From: Rhodocytophaga rosea | GTDB lineage: Bacteria > Bacteroidota > Bacteroidia > Cytophagales > 172606-1 | Direction: 5' to 3' | Assembly (NCBI RefSeq): GCF_010119975.1 | Contig: NZ_CP048222.1 | Span: 310,001 to 374,000 of the forward strand | Length of the DNA: 64,000 bases | Shown: in pieces, positions 17,176 to 26,377 of the stretch | Layout of the letters: the number at the start of each line of letters is the position of its first letter | Position numbering within the stretch: the first letter of the stretch is position 1 | Translations under genes and position numbers: made by a program | The notes under the pieces: model-generated | Told to the model about the DNA's origin: nothing | Seen by the model: only the letters and a program-made list of their open reading frames with translations | The model's database searches: none

Positions 17176-19041
17176 CTACTTAGTTTCCTTATCCCTGGCT
17201 ACATGCTCCTCTTCCCAGCCAGTGAGTTTTCTATCCAGTTCAAAAGCAGCACTGATTAAACCCAGGTGGGTAAATGCCTGCGGAAAATTGCCCAGATGTT
17301 CGCCCCGTAAACCCAGTTGTTCGGAAAACAGGCCCAGGTGATTGGCATAGCCCAGCATTTTTTCAAAATACAACCTGGCTTTTTCGATCTGCCCGGATCT
17401 GGCCAGGCATTCCACAAACCAGAACGAGCACATCGTAAAAGTGCCTTCTTCTCCATCCAGGCCATCTGTGGCTCCTTTGTCGGTACGGTAGCGGTATACC
17501 AGTGAATCGGATACCAGTTCTCTTTCTATGGCTTCGAGGGTGGAGAGCCATTTGGGTTCATAGGGGCTGATAAAACGCATTAATGGCATGAGCAAGGCAG
17601 CAGCATCCAGCACCGTAGAATCTTTGGATTGTACAAAGGCTTTTTTCTCCTCATTCCAGAAGTTGACAAAAATATCCTTATAGATCTCGTCCCGCACTTT
17701 TCGCCATTCATATACAGGAGAAGGAAAAGACCGGCTATCGGCAATACGGATGGCCCTGTCTAGAGCCACCCAGCACATGAGCCTTGATTGTAAGAATTCC
17801 CGCTTTTCATCCCTCACCTCCCAGATGCCATGATCAGGCAGTTGCCAGTTGCGGCACACATACTCAATCTGCGGCTCCATCTTTTGCCAGAATTCATAAG
17901 TAATAGGCCCGCCATATTTATTGAATAAGTAGATAGAGTCGATCAGTTCCCCATAAATATCCAGCTGCAATTGTTCAAAAGCGGCATTTCCGATGCGTAC
18001 AGGCGATGATTTTCTATATCCTTCCAGATGAGATAATTCCTCCTCCTCAATAGAAAGATGGCCATCCAGGCCATACATCAACTGCAGGTACTGATCCCGA
18101 TTAGTAATGGTGCCTAGCTCTTTTTCTATCCATTTCATAAAAGCATATGCTTCCTCCATCAGGCCAAGGCGTAAAAAGGCAAACATGGTAAAGGCTGCAT
18201 CCCTGATCCAGGTGTAGCGATAATCCCAGTTGCGTTCTCCGCCAATTACAGATGGCAGGCTAAAAGTAGGAGCTGCCACCGCCGAGCCAAACTGGTAAGA
18301 GGTAAGGAGTTTGAGCGTAAGCGCTGAACGGTTTACCATTTCCAGCCACCGGCCACTATATTTGGATTTGCCTATCCAGCGTTTCCAGTAGTTGACGGTA
18401 TCATTAAAGCTAGTTTCAGTATAATAACGAATACTTGCCTCTATTGTCCGGTGTTCTTCAGAGCTAAGGGCTTGCATCACAAAATGTGCTTTTTGCTTTT
18501 CACATAAGGTAAATTCTGCGATTACATCATCGCCCACGATCTGCAAAGGTACACTGCTAATAAGACGGATAGCAGTCTGCTCGGCATCCTGGCTTGTAAA
18601 AATCACTTCATGTTCAGTACCTGATACACTATGTTTGGCTCTGGCATAATCAAACCTGGGCTCACAGTGCATCCGGAAGCGCATATTCCCTCTGGTTGCG
18701 GTGATGCTTCTGACCAGGACACAATTTTTTTCTTTTGCTTTAACCGGCATAAAATCGGTTAATTCCGCTACCCCTTTATCCGATAAGAACCTGGTCAGCA
18801 GCACATTGGTATCCGGCAAGTAGAGTTGTTTGTAGTCCAGTTCATTCAATTCTGGCTGAATAGAGAAAAAGCCTCCTTTGGCATGGTCCAGGATAGAAGC
18901 AAATACCGTAGGAGAATCAAACCGGGTGAAACACATAAAATCGATGGAACCTTGCAACGACACCAGGGCTACGGTATGCAGATTTCCGATAATGCCATAA
19001 TTGGCAATAGGTTGATAGGGTTGATTTGATTTTTCCTTCAT
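17176..19041 (-). CDS. Glycoside hydrolase family 15 (glucoamylase/trehalase-like)
   Basis: A protein of 621 residues from ATG 19041; a GTG 99 bases upstream would add 33 residues without family resemblance, so the later start is preferred. The N-terminal beta-sandwich begins with PIANYGIIGNLHTVALV and GSIDFMCFTRFDSPTVFASILD, the hallmark of bacterial GH15 glucoamylase-like proteins. The (alpha/alpha)6 barrel holds GGERNWDYRYTWIRDAAFT, with the conserved W-x-R-D. Catalytic glutamates are expected in EEEGTF-like and EQ segments near the C-terminus (DGEEGTF, LFSEQL). Substrates of the group include alpha-glucans and trehalose. There is no signal peptide, so it should act in the cytoplasm, probably on storage sugar. 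Divergent from the Kai operon. Confidence 0.87.
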   Translation of the reverse strand: MKEKSNQPYQPIANYGIIGNLHTVALVSLQGSIDFMCFTRFDSPTVFASILDHAKGGFFSIQPELNELDYKQLYLPDTNVLLTRFLSDKGVAELTDFMPVKAKEKNCVLVRSITATRGNMRFRMHCEPRFDYARAKHSVSGTEHEVIFTSQDAEQTAIRLISSVPLQIVGDDVIAEFTLCEKQKAHFVMQALSSEEHRTIEASIRYYTETSFNDTVNYWKRWIGKSKYSGRWLEMVNRSALTLKLLTSYQFGSAVAAPTFSLPSVIGGERNWDYRYTWIRDAAFTMFAFLRLGLMEEAYAFMKWIEKELGTITNRDQYLQLMYGLDGHLSIEEEELSHLEGYRKSSPVRIGNAAFEQLQLDIYGELIDSIYLFNKYGGPITYEFWQKMEPQIEYVCRNWQLPDHGIWEVRDEKREFLQSRLMCWVALDRAIRIADSRSFPSPVYEWRKVRDEIYKDIFVNFWNEEKKAFVQSKDSTVLDAAALLMPLMRFISPYEPKWLSTLEAIERELVSDSLVYRYRTDKGATDGLDGEEGTFTMCSFWFVECLARSGQIEKARLYFEKMLGYANHLGLFSEQLGLRGEHLGNFPQAFTHLGLISAAFELDRKLTGWEEEHVARDKETK

Positions 19042-19289
19042 AAGAGAACAAAAGAGATGCAAAGCGCTATATATGTCTACTTCCAGACATCGAGCTAATA
19101 ATGCGTATACTTCATTTTGAGATAGTAAGTTTTTAAACACCTAAGAAAGTTAGAATCGTTGAAAAATACGTACCTGATCCAGGATAAAGCTTTATTTTAG
19201 TCATCTAAATCTATTGAAAAGCTACCCCTCTTTTACGCCAATTCATTCTCATACTTAAACATTTATCCTTTTCTATCGTAGGCTTTAGC

Positions 19290-21023
19290 ATGAAAACAGA
19301 TAAAGATAAGTCTACCCTTAGCTTACCTCAACTTACACTTGCTAAAACGCAGACAGGTATTGATGGCCTGGATGAAATCACGCAAGGAGGTTTGCCCAAA
19401 GGCCGTCCTACCCTGATTTGTGGAAGTGCCGGCTGTGGCAAAACATTAATGGCCATGGAATTTCTTGTAAATGGTGCCACCCTCTATAATGAGCCTGGTG
19501 TATTTATGGCATTTGAGGAAACGTCTGAGGAATTAGCTACAAATGTGGCTTCTCTTGGTTTTGATTTGAAAAAGCTAAGTGAAGAGAAAAAATTAAAAGT
19601 AGATTATGTATATGTAGAACGAAGCGAAATTGAGGAAACCGGTGAATATGACCTGGAAGGCCTTTTTATACGCCTGGGTTATGCCATTGATTCGATAGGA
19701 GCCAAACGGGTGGTGCTCGATACCATTGAATCACTTTTTTCCGGCTTATCTAATCCCTCTATTTTACGGGCAGAAATCCGGAGACTGTTCCGCTTTCTGA
19801 AAGAGAAAGGACTAACTGCCATTATCACCGGAGAAAGAGGCGATGCTACTCTCACCCGCCAGGGGCTGGAAGAATTTGTGTCTGATTGTGTAATACTGCT
19901 CGATCACCGCATTATCAATCAAATATCTACCAGAAGGCTACGGATCGTGAAGTACAGAGGCACTACTCATGGAACCAATGAATATCCTTTTTTGATAGAT
20001 GAAGATGGGATTTCGGTGTTGCCAGTTACGTCCCTGGGACTGGCACATGAGGTATCCGATGAAATTATTTCTTCCGGTGTAAAAGGACTGGATGAAATGC
20101 TGGGCAAGGGAGGATTTTATAAAGGAAGCACTGTATTGATTACAGGCACCGCTGGAACCGCCAAAACTACTTTTGCTTCCTCATTTGCCTATGATACCTG
20201 TAAACGGAAGGAACGTTGTTTATTTTTCGCCTTTGAAGAATCTGAGCAGCAGTTATTACGGAACATGAAGCAGGTAGGCCTGGACCTGGAACCGTTTATA
20301 AAAAAAGGATTGCTACAAATCTACTCCTCCCGACCTACCCTGTATGGACTGGAAATGCACCTGGTTACTATTCATAAATTGATTAATAGCTTTAAACCAG
20401 ATGTAGTCGTAATTGATCCGATGAGCAATCTGGTATCTGTAGGTGGGCTCACCGAAGTACAGGGCATGCTTACCAGGCTTATTGATTTTTTGAAAGTGAA
20501 TAAAATTACTGCCCTGCTCACCGCTTTAACTATTCCTACCGGTAACAGTTTAGAACTCACGGAAGAAGGTATATCCTCCCTGGTAGATTCCTGGGTACTG
20601 GTACGGGATGTGGAAGGAATCGGCGAGCGTAACCGGGGAATATTTGTGATCAAATCCCGAGGCATGCAGCATTCTAACCAGGTACGGGAGTTTGTTATTA
20701 CAGACCAGGGTATCAGATTACTGGATGTAAACATTGGTCCTACTGGTATATTGACTGGTTCGGCCAGGCTGGCTTATCAAATGCAGCAAACTACGAGTGC
20801 AGCGGCCAAGCAGAATGAGATCGATAAAAAAGACAGGGAGCTTGCCCGTAAGCGAAAAATCCTGGAAGCCTCCATCGAAAATATGCGCACAGAATTTGAA
20901 TCTATTGAGGAAGACCTCAGGCAGATTCACGCTCAGGAACTTTTCCAGCAAAATTTACCTGCAACTGATTCCATTCTAACAAAATCTGGTAACGGTTCAG
21001 GTAAAAAGAAAACAAAAAGATAA
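19290..21023 (+). CDS. kaiC: KaiC-like double RecA ATPase
   Basis: A 577-residue protein with two KaiC domains. CI has P-loop GSAGCGKT (45-52) and the paired glutamates of FMAFEET; CII has GTAGTAKT (286-293) and FFAFEES. The CII phosphorylation segment LTEEGISS aligns with ITDSHIST of Synechococcus KaiC, giving T424, S429 and S430 opposite T426, S431 and T432; the last site is Ser instead of Thr. A charged coiled-coil-like tail of about 70 residues follows residue 500. Cyanobacterial KaiC is the autokinase of the circadian oscillator; homologues without KaiA work in stress adaptation or hourglass timers. First gene of an operon with two KaiB genes and a histidine kinase. Confidence 0.92.
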   Translation: MKTDKDKSTLSLPQLTLAKTQTGIDGLDEITQGGLPKGRPTLICGSAGCGKTLMAMEFLVNGATLYNEPGVFMAFEETSEELATNVASLGFDLKKLSEEKKLKVDYVYVERSEIEETGEYDLEGLFIRLGYAIDSIGAKRVVLDTIESLFSGLSNPSILRAEIRRLFRFLKEKGLTAIITGERGDATLTRQGLEEFVSDCVILLDHRIINQISTRRLRIVKYRGTTHGTNEYPFLIDEDGISVLPVTSLGLAHEVSDEIISSGVKGLDEMLGKGGFYKGSTVLITGTAGTAKTTFASSFAYDTCKRKERCLFFAFEESEQQLLRNMKQVGLDLEPFIKKGLLQIYSSRPTLYGLEMHLVTIHKLINSFKPDVVVIDPMSNLVSVGGLTEVQGMLTRLIDFLKVNKITALLTALTIPTGNSLELTEEGISSLVDSWVLVRDVEGIGERNRGIFVIKSRGMQHSNQVREFVITDQGIRLLDVNIGPTGILTGSARLAYQMQQTTSAAAKQNEIDKKDRELARKRKILEASIENMRTEFESIEEDLRQIHAQELFQQNLPATDSILTKSGNGSGKKKTKR

Positions 21024-21031
21024 CCTAACAA

Positions 21032-21349
21032 ATGCACATGATACACAACATGGAACCGAAAGAAGAAACCTGGGAATTACGACTCTATGTAGCCGGACAA
21101 ACCCCTAAATCTGTTACGGCTATTTCTAATTTAAAAAAATATTGTGAAGAACACCTTAAAGGCAGATATCAACTGGAAGTAATAGACCTGCTGAAACATC
21201 CGCAGCTGGCCGAAGGCGATCAGATTCTCGCCATTCCGACACTGGTGCGGAAAGTACCTGAGCCGATCAGAAAAATAATCGGCGACTTATCAAATCAGGA
21301 ACGGGTACTGGTAGGATTAGATATAAAGCCGCTCGAACCTAAAATATGA
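21032..21349 (+). CDS. kaiB: KaiB-fold protein, first copy
   Basis: A 105-residue thioredoxin-like KaiB protein. Hallmarks are [45 protein letters not shown] and [16 protein letters not shown], which follow the cyanobacterial protein almost position by position. KaiB switches fold to bind the CI ring of KaiC. The start is at 21032, but Met codons at 21038 and 21050 are possible because the first 14 residues are not conserved. It begins 8 bases after the kaiC stop, so the two are clearly co-transcribed. Confidence 0.92.
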   Translation: MHMIHNMEPKEETWELRLYVAGQTPKSVTAISNLKKYCEEHLKGRYQLEVIDLLKHPQLAEGDQILAIPTLVRKVPEPIRKIIGDLSNQERVLVGLDIKPLEPKI

Positions 21350-21353
21350 AATA

Positions 21354-21680
21354 ATGGATCAACACGAACCAGAAGGATTTGAAGAGTCATTAGGTAATTC
21401 AGCACAAGATATATATATTCTCCGTTTATACATCACCGGCATGACGCCCAATTCCAAACGGGCTGTAGAAAATGTAAAACAGATTTGTGAACAGTATCTG
21501 CCAGGAAGGTATGAACTGGAAGTGATTGATATTTACCAGCAGCCGACACTTGCCCAGCAAGAACAGATTATTGCGGCTCCCACACTTATTAAAAAACTTC
21601 CGGGTCCGTTACGTAGATTAATTGGAGATATGTCTAACACAGAAAAAGTGCTGATTGGCCTTGATTTAAAATCTAAATAG
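21354..21680 (+). CDS. kaiB: KaiB-fold protein, second copy
   Basis: A 108-residue paralogue of the preceding gene, with LRLYITGMTPNSKRAVENV, YELEVIDIYQQPTLA, IIAAPTLIKKLPGP and IGDMSNTEKVLIGLD. It has a longer acidic N-terminus (EPEGFEESLG). It starts four bases after the stop of the first copy. The two differ at many surface positions, which fits separate partners, one perhaps KaiC and one the histidine kinase downstream; that division is inference. Confidence 0.92.
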   Translation: MDQHEPEGFEESLGNSAQDIYILRLYITGMTPNSKRAVENVKQICEQYLPGRYELEVIDIYQQPTLAQQEQIIAAPTLIKKLPGPLRRLIGDMSNTEKVLIGLDLKSK

Positions 21681-21705
21681 ATCTTTGCATCCTGAAAGAT
21701 GAGAT

Positions 21706-23457
21706 ATGTCAGAAAAAGAGTTTGGTCCTAGAGATAATGATAAGCGGCTGCTACAGGAGAATATGGAACTCCGGAGAAAGTTGCAGGAATCTGAGGAAAT
21801 TCTTGAAGCCATCCGGATGGGTACCGTTGATGCACTCACGATCCAGGGTCCGGATGGCCCCCAGATTTATACTATTAAAGGAGCCGATCATACCTACCGG
21901 ATTCTCATAGAAGAAATGAATGAGGGCGCACTTACCCTCAACCAGGCTGGTGTGATCCTGTACAGCAATTCGCATTTTGCTACCCTCATCAATTTACCTT
22001 TAGAAAAGGTAATTGGCGGTTCGTTCTATACTTTTCTACAGCCGGAAGACCATACCCGGTTTCAATACCTGTTTTCACAAGGGTGGAATAAAAACAGCAA
22101 AGGAGATTTTTTTTTCCGGACGGATCATGGGGATTTACTGCCGTTTTTACTTTCTATAAATGCACTTCCCGGCAGCGATCCACCCGCTCTGGGAATGATT
22201 GTTACAGACTTATCGGCCGAAAAAGAGATTCTGGCTGTAAAAACACAGGTAGAACTCCAAACCCAGATTATTTCCAGAAAAGAGGAGGAATTGCTGAATG
22301 AAAAGCAGACCAAAGAAGAAGCACAGCGTTTCCGGATTGTATTAGAAGGTATTCCTCAGATCGCCTGGACCTCCACACCGGATGGGCTGATTAATTATGC
22401 CAATCTGTTCTGGCACCAGTATACCGGACTTTCTGAACAGGAAACCAAAGGCAATGCCTGGTTGCAGGCCTTGTATCCCCCGGATGTAGAAGGAACGCTG
22501 GCATATTTTAATGCGTGTTTACAAACAGGCGAGCAAATTAATTTTGAAAGCCGTTTCAAAAGAGCCTCCGATGGAATGTACAGGTGGCACGTCATAAAAG
22601 CATCGCCGGTACGAAATTTGGCTGGCGAGATCATTCTATGGGTCGGAACCTGTACTGATATTCATGACCAGAAAGAGTATACAGAAAAACTAGCCCTGGC
22701 TAAACAAAACTTAGTTGAATTAAATGATCAGTTAACGGAGAAGAATGAACAACTTATCCGTACGAATAACGACCTGGACACCTTCATCTATACCGCCTCG
22801 CATGATCTGAAAGCGCCGGTAGTAAATATTGAAGGTCTGATCAAAAACCTGGAAAGAAAACTGGAACGGGAAAAAGTATTAAAAGAAAACGATCAGCTGC
22901 TCATCGAAATGATTTATCATTCTATCCTCCGGTTTAAGGCTACCATTCAGGACCTAGCTGAGATAGTGAAGATTCAGAAAACCTTTAAGGAAGACGCGGC
23001 GATAGTAAGTATTGAAGAGATTATAGCAGATGTGAAAGAAAGTATCGGCGAAATGCTGATACAAACGAATGCAAAAATTATTCTGGATGTAGCCCGGGTG
23101 CCACAGTTACATATTTCCCGCAACAACCTAAAAAGTATTATGTATAACCTGATCAGCAATGCCGTGAAATACCGTTCTAAAGAGCGGGTGCCGGAGATCA
23201 TCATATGCACAGAAAAAGTAGATCAGTTCGTATGTATGACCATACAGGATAACGGTCTGGGAATGGAACTACCGGATAAAGATAAGATATTTTTAATGTT
23301 TAAAAGACTCCATGATCATGTGGAAGGAACTGGTGTAGGCCTCTATATTGTAAAGAAAATTATTGATAATATGGGAGGCAAGATTGAAGTAGAAAGTCAG
23401 GTAGGGAAAGGCTCTATCTTTAAAATCTATTTTAATACTGCTCAGAATCTTGACTAG
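21706..23457 (+). CDS. PAS-domain hybrid-less sensor histidine kinase of the Kai operon
   Basis: A 583-residue cytoplasmic histidine kinase with no membrane segment. The order is an N-terminal coiled coil (residues 10-35), PAS 1 (about 60-175), coiled coil, PAS 2 with PAC (about 205-325, containing W-x-x-x-T-P-D-G), coiled coil, dimerisation domain with phospho-acceptor H366 in TASHDLKAP, and a HATPase domain with N-box NLISNAVKY, G1 DNGLGM and G2 GTGVGLYIVKKII. No receiver domain or response regulator gene lies near, so the output partner is elsewhere. Position 25 bases after kaiB suggests it reads or feeds the KaiC state, as SasA does in cyanobacteria, although it has no KaiB-like sensor domain. 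Confidence 0.9.
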   Translation: MSEKEFGPRDNDKRLLQENMELRRKLQESEEILEAIRMGTVDALTIQGPDGPQIYTIKGADHTYRILIEEMNEGALTLNQAGVILYSNSHFATLINLPLEKVIGGSFYTFLQPEDHTRFQYLFSQGWNKNSKGDFFFRTDHGDLLPFLLSINALPGSDPPALGMIVTDLSAEKEILAVKTQVELQTQIISRKEEELLNEKQTKEEAQRFRIVLEGIPQIAWTSTPDGLINYANLFWHQYTGLSEQETKGNAWLQALYPPDVEGTLAYFNACLQTGEQINFESRFKRASDGMYRWHVIKASPVRNLAGEIILWVGTCTDIHDQKEYTEKLALAKQNLVELNDQLTEKNEQLIRTNNDLDTFIYTASHDLKAPVVNIEGLIKNLERKLEREKVLKENDQLLIEMIYHSILRFKATIQDLAEIVKIQKTFKEDAAIVSIEEIIADVKESIGEMLIQTNAKIILDVARVPQLHISRNNLKSIMYNLISNAVKYRSKERVPEIIICTEKVDQFVCMTIQDNGLGMELPDKDKIFLMFKRLHDHVEGTGVGLYIVKKIIDNMGGKIEVESQVGKGSIFKIYFNTAQNLD

Positions 23458-23481
23458 CGTATATCTCACCTGTCCAATATT

Positions 23482-24417
23482 ATGAAACAACTATTTACTT
23501 ATCCGCTCCAGGGCATTCTCAGCGCTGTATTTATCAGTCTGATTGGTATTGGTTTATGGTCGTATGTAGGAAACAAAGAACTACTATTTACCCGCCAAGC
23601 AACCGGGAATACAGGAATTGCCCATCAGCAGAAGCCTGCCCGGCTGATCATCCGCGGTGATGATATGGGGTATACACATTCCGGAAATCTGGCAATTATG
23701 AAAGCGTATAAAGAAGGAATTGAGAAATCAATTGAAGTAATTGTTCCTTCTCCCTGGTTCCCGGAAGCGGTAAAAATGCTCGGACAGATTCCTGATGCCG
23801 ATGTTGGTATCCACCTTGCCCTTACCAGCGAGTGGGATCATGTAAAGTGGCGGCCTCTTACAGATTGTCCGAGCCTGCGCGATGAAGATGGCTATTTCTA
23901 CCCTATGATCCAGAAAAATAAAAATTACCCAGGCCGGGCACTTACCGAAAATCAATGGAAAATCGAAGACGTGGAGAAAGAATTCCGGGCGCAAATCGAG
24001 CTGGCGCTAAAGAAAATCCCGCGTATCAGTCATGTTTCAGCACACATGGGCTGTTCCAATATTAGTCCGCAGGTGAAAGAACTAACCCGTAAACTTGCCC
24101 GGGAATACAAAATTGATATCGATCCGGCTTCGCTTGGCGTAACATCTATCAGTTATGCAGGACCGCAGCTCACCCGTGCGGAAAAGGAAAGCAGTTTTAT
24201 TAATATGCTGGGCCAGCTGAAAGCCGGAGAAACGTATTTATTCGTAGAGCATCCTGGATTTGACGATGCTGAATTGCGTGCTGTCCATCATATAGGTTAC
24301 GAAAATGTTGCCGATGACCGCCAGGGAGTTACTGATATGTGGACGAGTGAAAAGGTAAAAGCAGAGATCAAAAAAAGAAACATACAAATTATCAGTTACA
24401 AAGACCTGCTGAAATAG
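23482..24417 (+). CDS. ChbG/YdjC-family carbohydrate deacetylase
   Basis: A 311-residue protein with a single N-terminal membrane span (residues 10-28) followed by a ChbG/HpnK/YdjC domain. The metal site motif RGDDMGYTHSGN (near residues 58-69), DVGIHLALTSEW with its His, and SHVSAHMG with a further His are all present. The family removes acetyl groups from chitooligosaccharides or related sugars using a divalent metal. The anchor places the catalytic part in the periplasm. It starts 24 bases after the kinase stop and is probably in the same operon, though functional linkage to Kai proteins is not evident. Confidence 0.82.
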   Translation: MKQLFTYPLQGILSAVFISLIGIGLWSYVGNKELLFTRQATGNTGIAHQQKPARLIIRGDDMGYTHSGNLAIMKAYKEGIEKSIEVIVPSPWFPEAVKMLGQIPDADVGIHLALTSEWDHVKWRPLTDCPSLRDEDGYFYPMIQKNKNYPGRALTENQWKIEDVEKEFRAQIELALKKIPRISHVSAHMGCSNISPQVKELTRKLAREYKIDIDPASLGVTSISYAGPQLTRAEKESSFINMLGQLKAGETYLFVEHPGFDDAELRAVHHIGYENVADDRQGVTDMWTSEKVKAEIKKRNIQIISYKDLLK

Positions 24418-24447
24418 AGTGTGTTATTTTTTCCAAATACACCATAT

Positions 24448-25299
24448 ATGAACAAAATACTGATCACTGGCGCTACAGGGCATATCGGGAACAGGGTGGC
24501 TCATCTGTTAAAACAAGATACCAGCATTCGGCTCATGACCCGAACGCCTGAAAAACTATCGGGGTTCGGACAGGCAGAAAAAATTCAAGCTGAATATGGG
24601 GACAAAGCTAGTTTGACAGCGGCTTTCAAAGATATTGATACTGCTTTCATTGTTTCTGGCTATGCCGCCCCTGGTCAACGGGCATTGTTGCATAAAAATG
24701 CCATAGATAGTGCCCAACAGGCAGGCGTAAGTCATATCGTGTATCTTTCTTTTCAAGGCGCTTCTGCCCAGAGTAAATTTCCTATGTCCAGAGATCATTT
24801 TCAGACCGAGGAATTCATCAGGCAAAGCGGTTTAGCCTGTACCATTCTGAGAGATAGCTTTTATATGGATCTGATCCCTGAAATGTTTGGAGAAAACCGG
24901 CTGATGCGTGGACCGGGAGGCGATGGAAAAGTTGCCTGGGTAGCCAGAGAAGACGTGGCCAGAACTATAGCCGCTGTACTCAGTAATCCTTCTGCTTACC
25001 CAGGTACTTTTAATCTTACTGGCCGGGAAGCACTATCACTTACCGAAACAGCAGGGCGCTTATCCAAATTAACTGGAAAAAAATACACCTATCAGCAGGA
25101 GTCAGTAGAGGAGGGTATGCTATGGCGTAATCAACTCGGTGCCCCTGCCTGGGAAGTAGATACCTGGATTGGCTCATATGTAGCGATAGCTGCCGGAGAA
25201 GTAGCTTCAGTAAGCAAGGCAGTGTATGAAATTACACATCAACACCCTTTTACTCTGGAAGAATACGTTAGCCAACATCCGGAGATTTTTCACCCATAG
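24448..25299 (+). CDS. NmrA-like NAD(P)-dependent oxidoreductase
   Basis: An atypical short-chain dehydrogenase of 283 residues from ATG 24448; a GTG 27 bases earlier gives extra residues that do not fit the fold. The nucleotide-binding motif ITGATGHIGNRVA (residues 5-17) begins the Rossmann domain; YLSFQGAS and the later GPGGDGKVAWVAREDVA are typical of NmrA/QorB-type proteins. The active-site tyrosine of classic SDRs is absent, so it may be a redox sensor or quinone reductase. Last gene before the terminator at 25370. Confidence 0.85.
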   Translation: MNKILITGATGHIGNRVAHLLKQDTSIRLMTRTPEKLSGFGQAEKIQAEYGDKASLTAAFKDIDTAFIVSGYAAPGQRALLHKNAIDSAQQAGVSHIVYLSFQGASAQSKFPMSRDHFQTEEFIRQSGLACTILRDSFYMDLIPEMFGENRLMRGPGGDGKVAWVAREDVARTIAAVLSNPSAYPGTFNLTGREALSLTETAGRLSKLTGKKYTYQQESVEEGMLWRNQLGAPAWEVDTWIGSYVAIAAGEVASVSKAVYEITHQHPFTLEEYVSQHPEIFHP

Positions 25300-25369
25300 A
25301 AGAGAGATTTATAAATTCTAAGCTAAGGAACACTTCCTTTATAAAAAGACAGTTCCGGACTACAAATAA

Positions 25370-25400
25370 AAGGCAAGTGATTCATTAAATCACTTGCCTT
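25370..25400. terminator. Bidirectional terminator
   Basis: Perfect 13-base stem aaggcaagtgatt (25370-25382) and aatcacttgcctt (25388-25400) with a 5-base loop, located between the convergent oxidoreductase and sugar-isomerase genes. It probably ends both transcripts. Confidence 0.75.
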
Positions 25401-25426
25401 GAATGAAGTCAATGTATAATGCTATG

Positions 25427-26320
25427 CTATTGCAAGCGGTTTACCTGGTCGTTATAATATTTTACGGTTTGAATGACAGAGGGCAGGTTGCTTGGCAGGT
25501 CTTCGGCATCCCGTTCAATATAAATATGGCCATTGAAGTTCTGCTTTTTTAACTCATCAAAAACTGCCGGGAAATCAACTACGCCAGTTCCTACTGGCAC
25601 ATCTACTAGTTTAGGATTGTTGAAGGCAGCAATATCTTTCAAATGAACCCCGATAATATGACCACTTAGTTTTTTTACCGCATCTACCGGATTGATGCCA
25701 CTTTTAGGCCAGTGACCCAGGTCGGCACAAGCGCCAAAATTCGGATGGTCTTTGATGGCGGCTAATACAGAATCAGGATGCCAGTACTGGCTGGTTCCTT
25801 TCCAGTGTTCATGAATGGCTACTTTCATTCCATACGCTCCGGCAAGGCTATCTACACTATCCCACATTTTGGTTGGTGGCTCAGCGGTTACAAATTTCGC
25901 CCCCAGTTGTTTGGCAATCTCAAACTGCTTTTTCCAGGATAGAACCGTAGAATCTCCTACAATATAAACGGATTCTGCTTTTAATCCCTTCTGATCTATC
26001 ATTGTTCGGAGTTTGGCAATACCTGATGGCGAAAGCTGTAAAATGAGAGAGTCTTTTAATTCAGGACCAGTTTTATGAAAGGTATTAGGCTCAATATAGG
26101 TCAGGTCAGCACTATCCACTTTTGCCAAGGCATCCGGAAAATTAAACGTGTGAAAGGTCCATAAGGCGACACCGAATTTCCAGTCATTGGCTACATTTTG
26201 GGTTGCGGCAGGTGTTGAACTACTATCTGCTGAAGCAGTATCCTGGGTCGTATTTTTTTCATTGTTACAGGCTGTAAAAGCGAGCACAGCACATAAGCAG
26301 GCAATTAATAGTGTTTTCAT
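25427..26320 (-). CDS. Lipoprotein of the sugar phosphate isomerase/epimerase fold
   Basis: A 297-residue protein with a lipobox LAFTAC (Cys at 18) and a Ser/Thr/Ala-rich tether, then a xylose-isomerase-like TIM barrel starting at WKFGVALWTFHTFNF. Likely metal ligands are in YIEPNTF, the HEHWKG segment, FGACADLGHWPKSG, GVHLKDI and HIYIERD. Related secreted Bacteroidota proteins act as epimerases or 3-keto-sugar processing enzymes, but the exact reaction is unknown. It should be anchored to a membrane, most likely facing the periplasm or outside. Lies 57 bases downstream of the fbp gene on the same strand. Confidence 0.82.
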   Translation of the reverse strand: MKTLLIACLCAVLAFTACNNEKNTTQDTASADSSSTPAATQNVANDWKFGVALWTFHTFNFPDALAKVDSADLTYIEPNTFHKTGPELKDSLILQLSPSGIAKLRTMIDQKGLKAESVYIVGDSTVLSWKKQFEIAKQLGAKFVTAEPPTKMWDSVDSLAGAYGMKVAIHEHWKGTSQYWHPDSVLAAIKDHPNFGACADLGHWPKSGINPVDAVKKLSGHIIGVHLKDIAAFNNPKLVDVPVGTGVVDFPAVFDELKKQNFNGHIYIERDAEDLPSNLPSVIQTVKYYNDQVNRLQ

Positions 26321-26377
26321 TTAGTGTAAGGATAAAAGTTTAGGTACGGGGAATTGAATAAAATTACGTATTTACCA

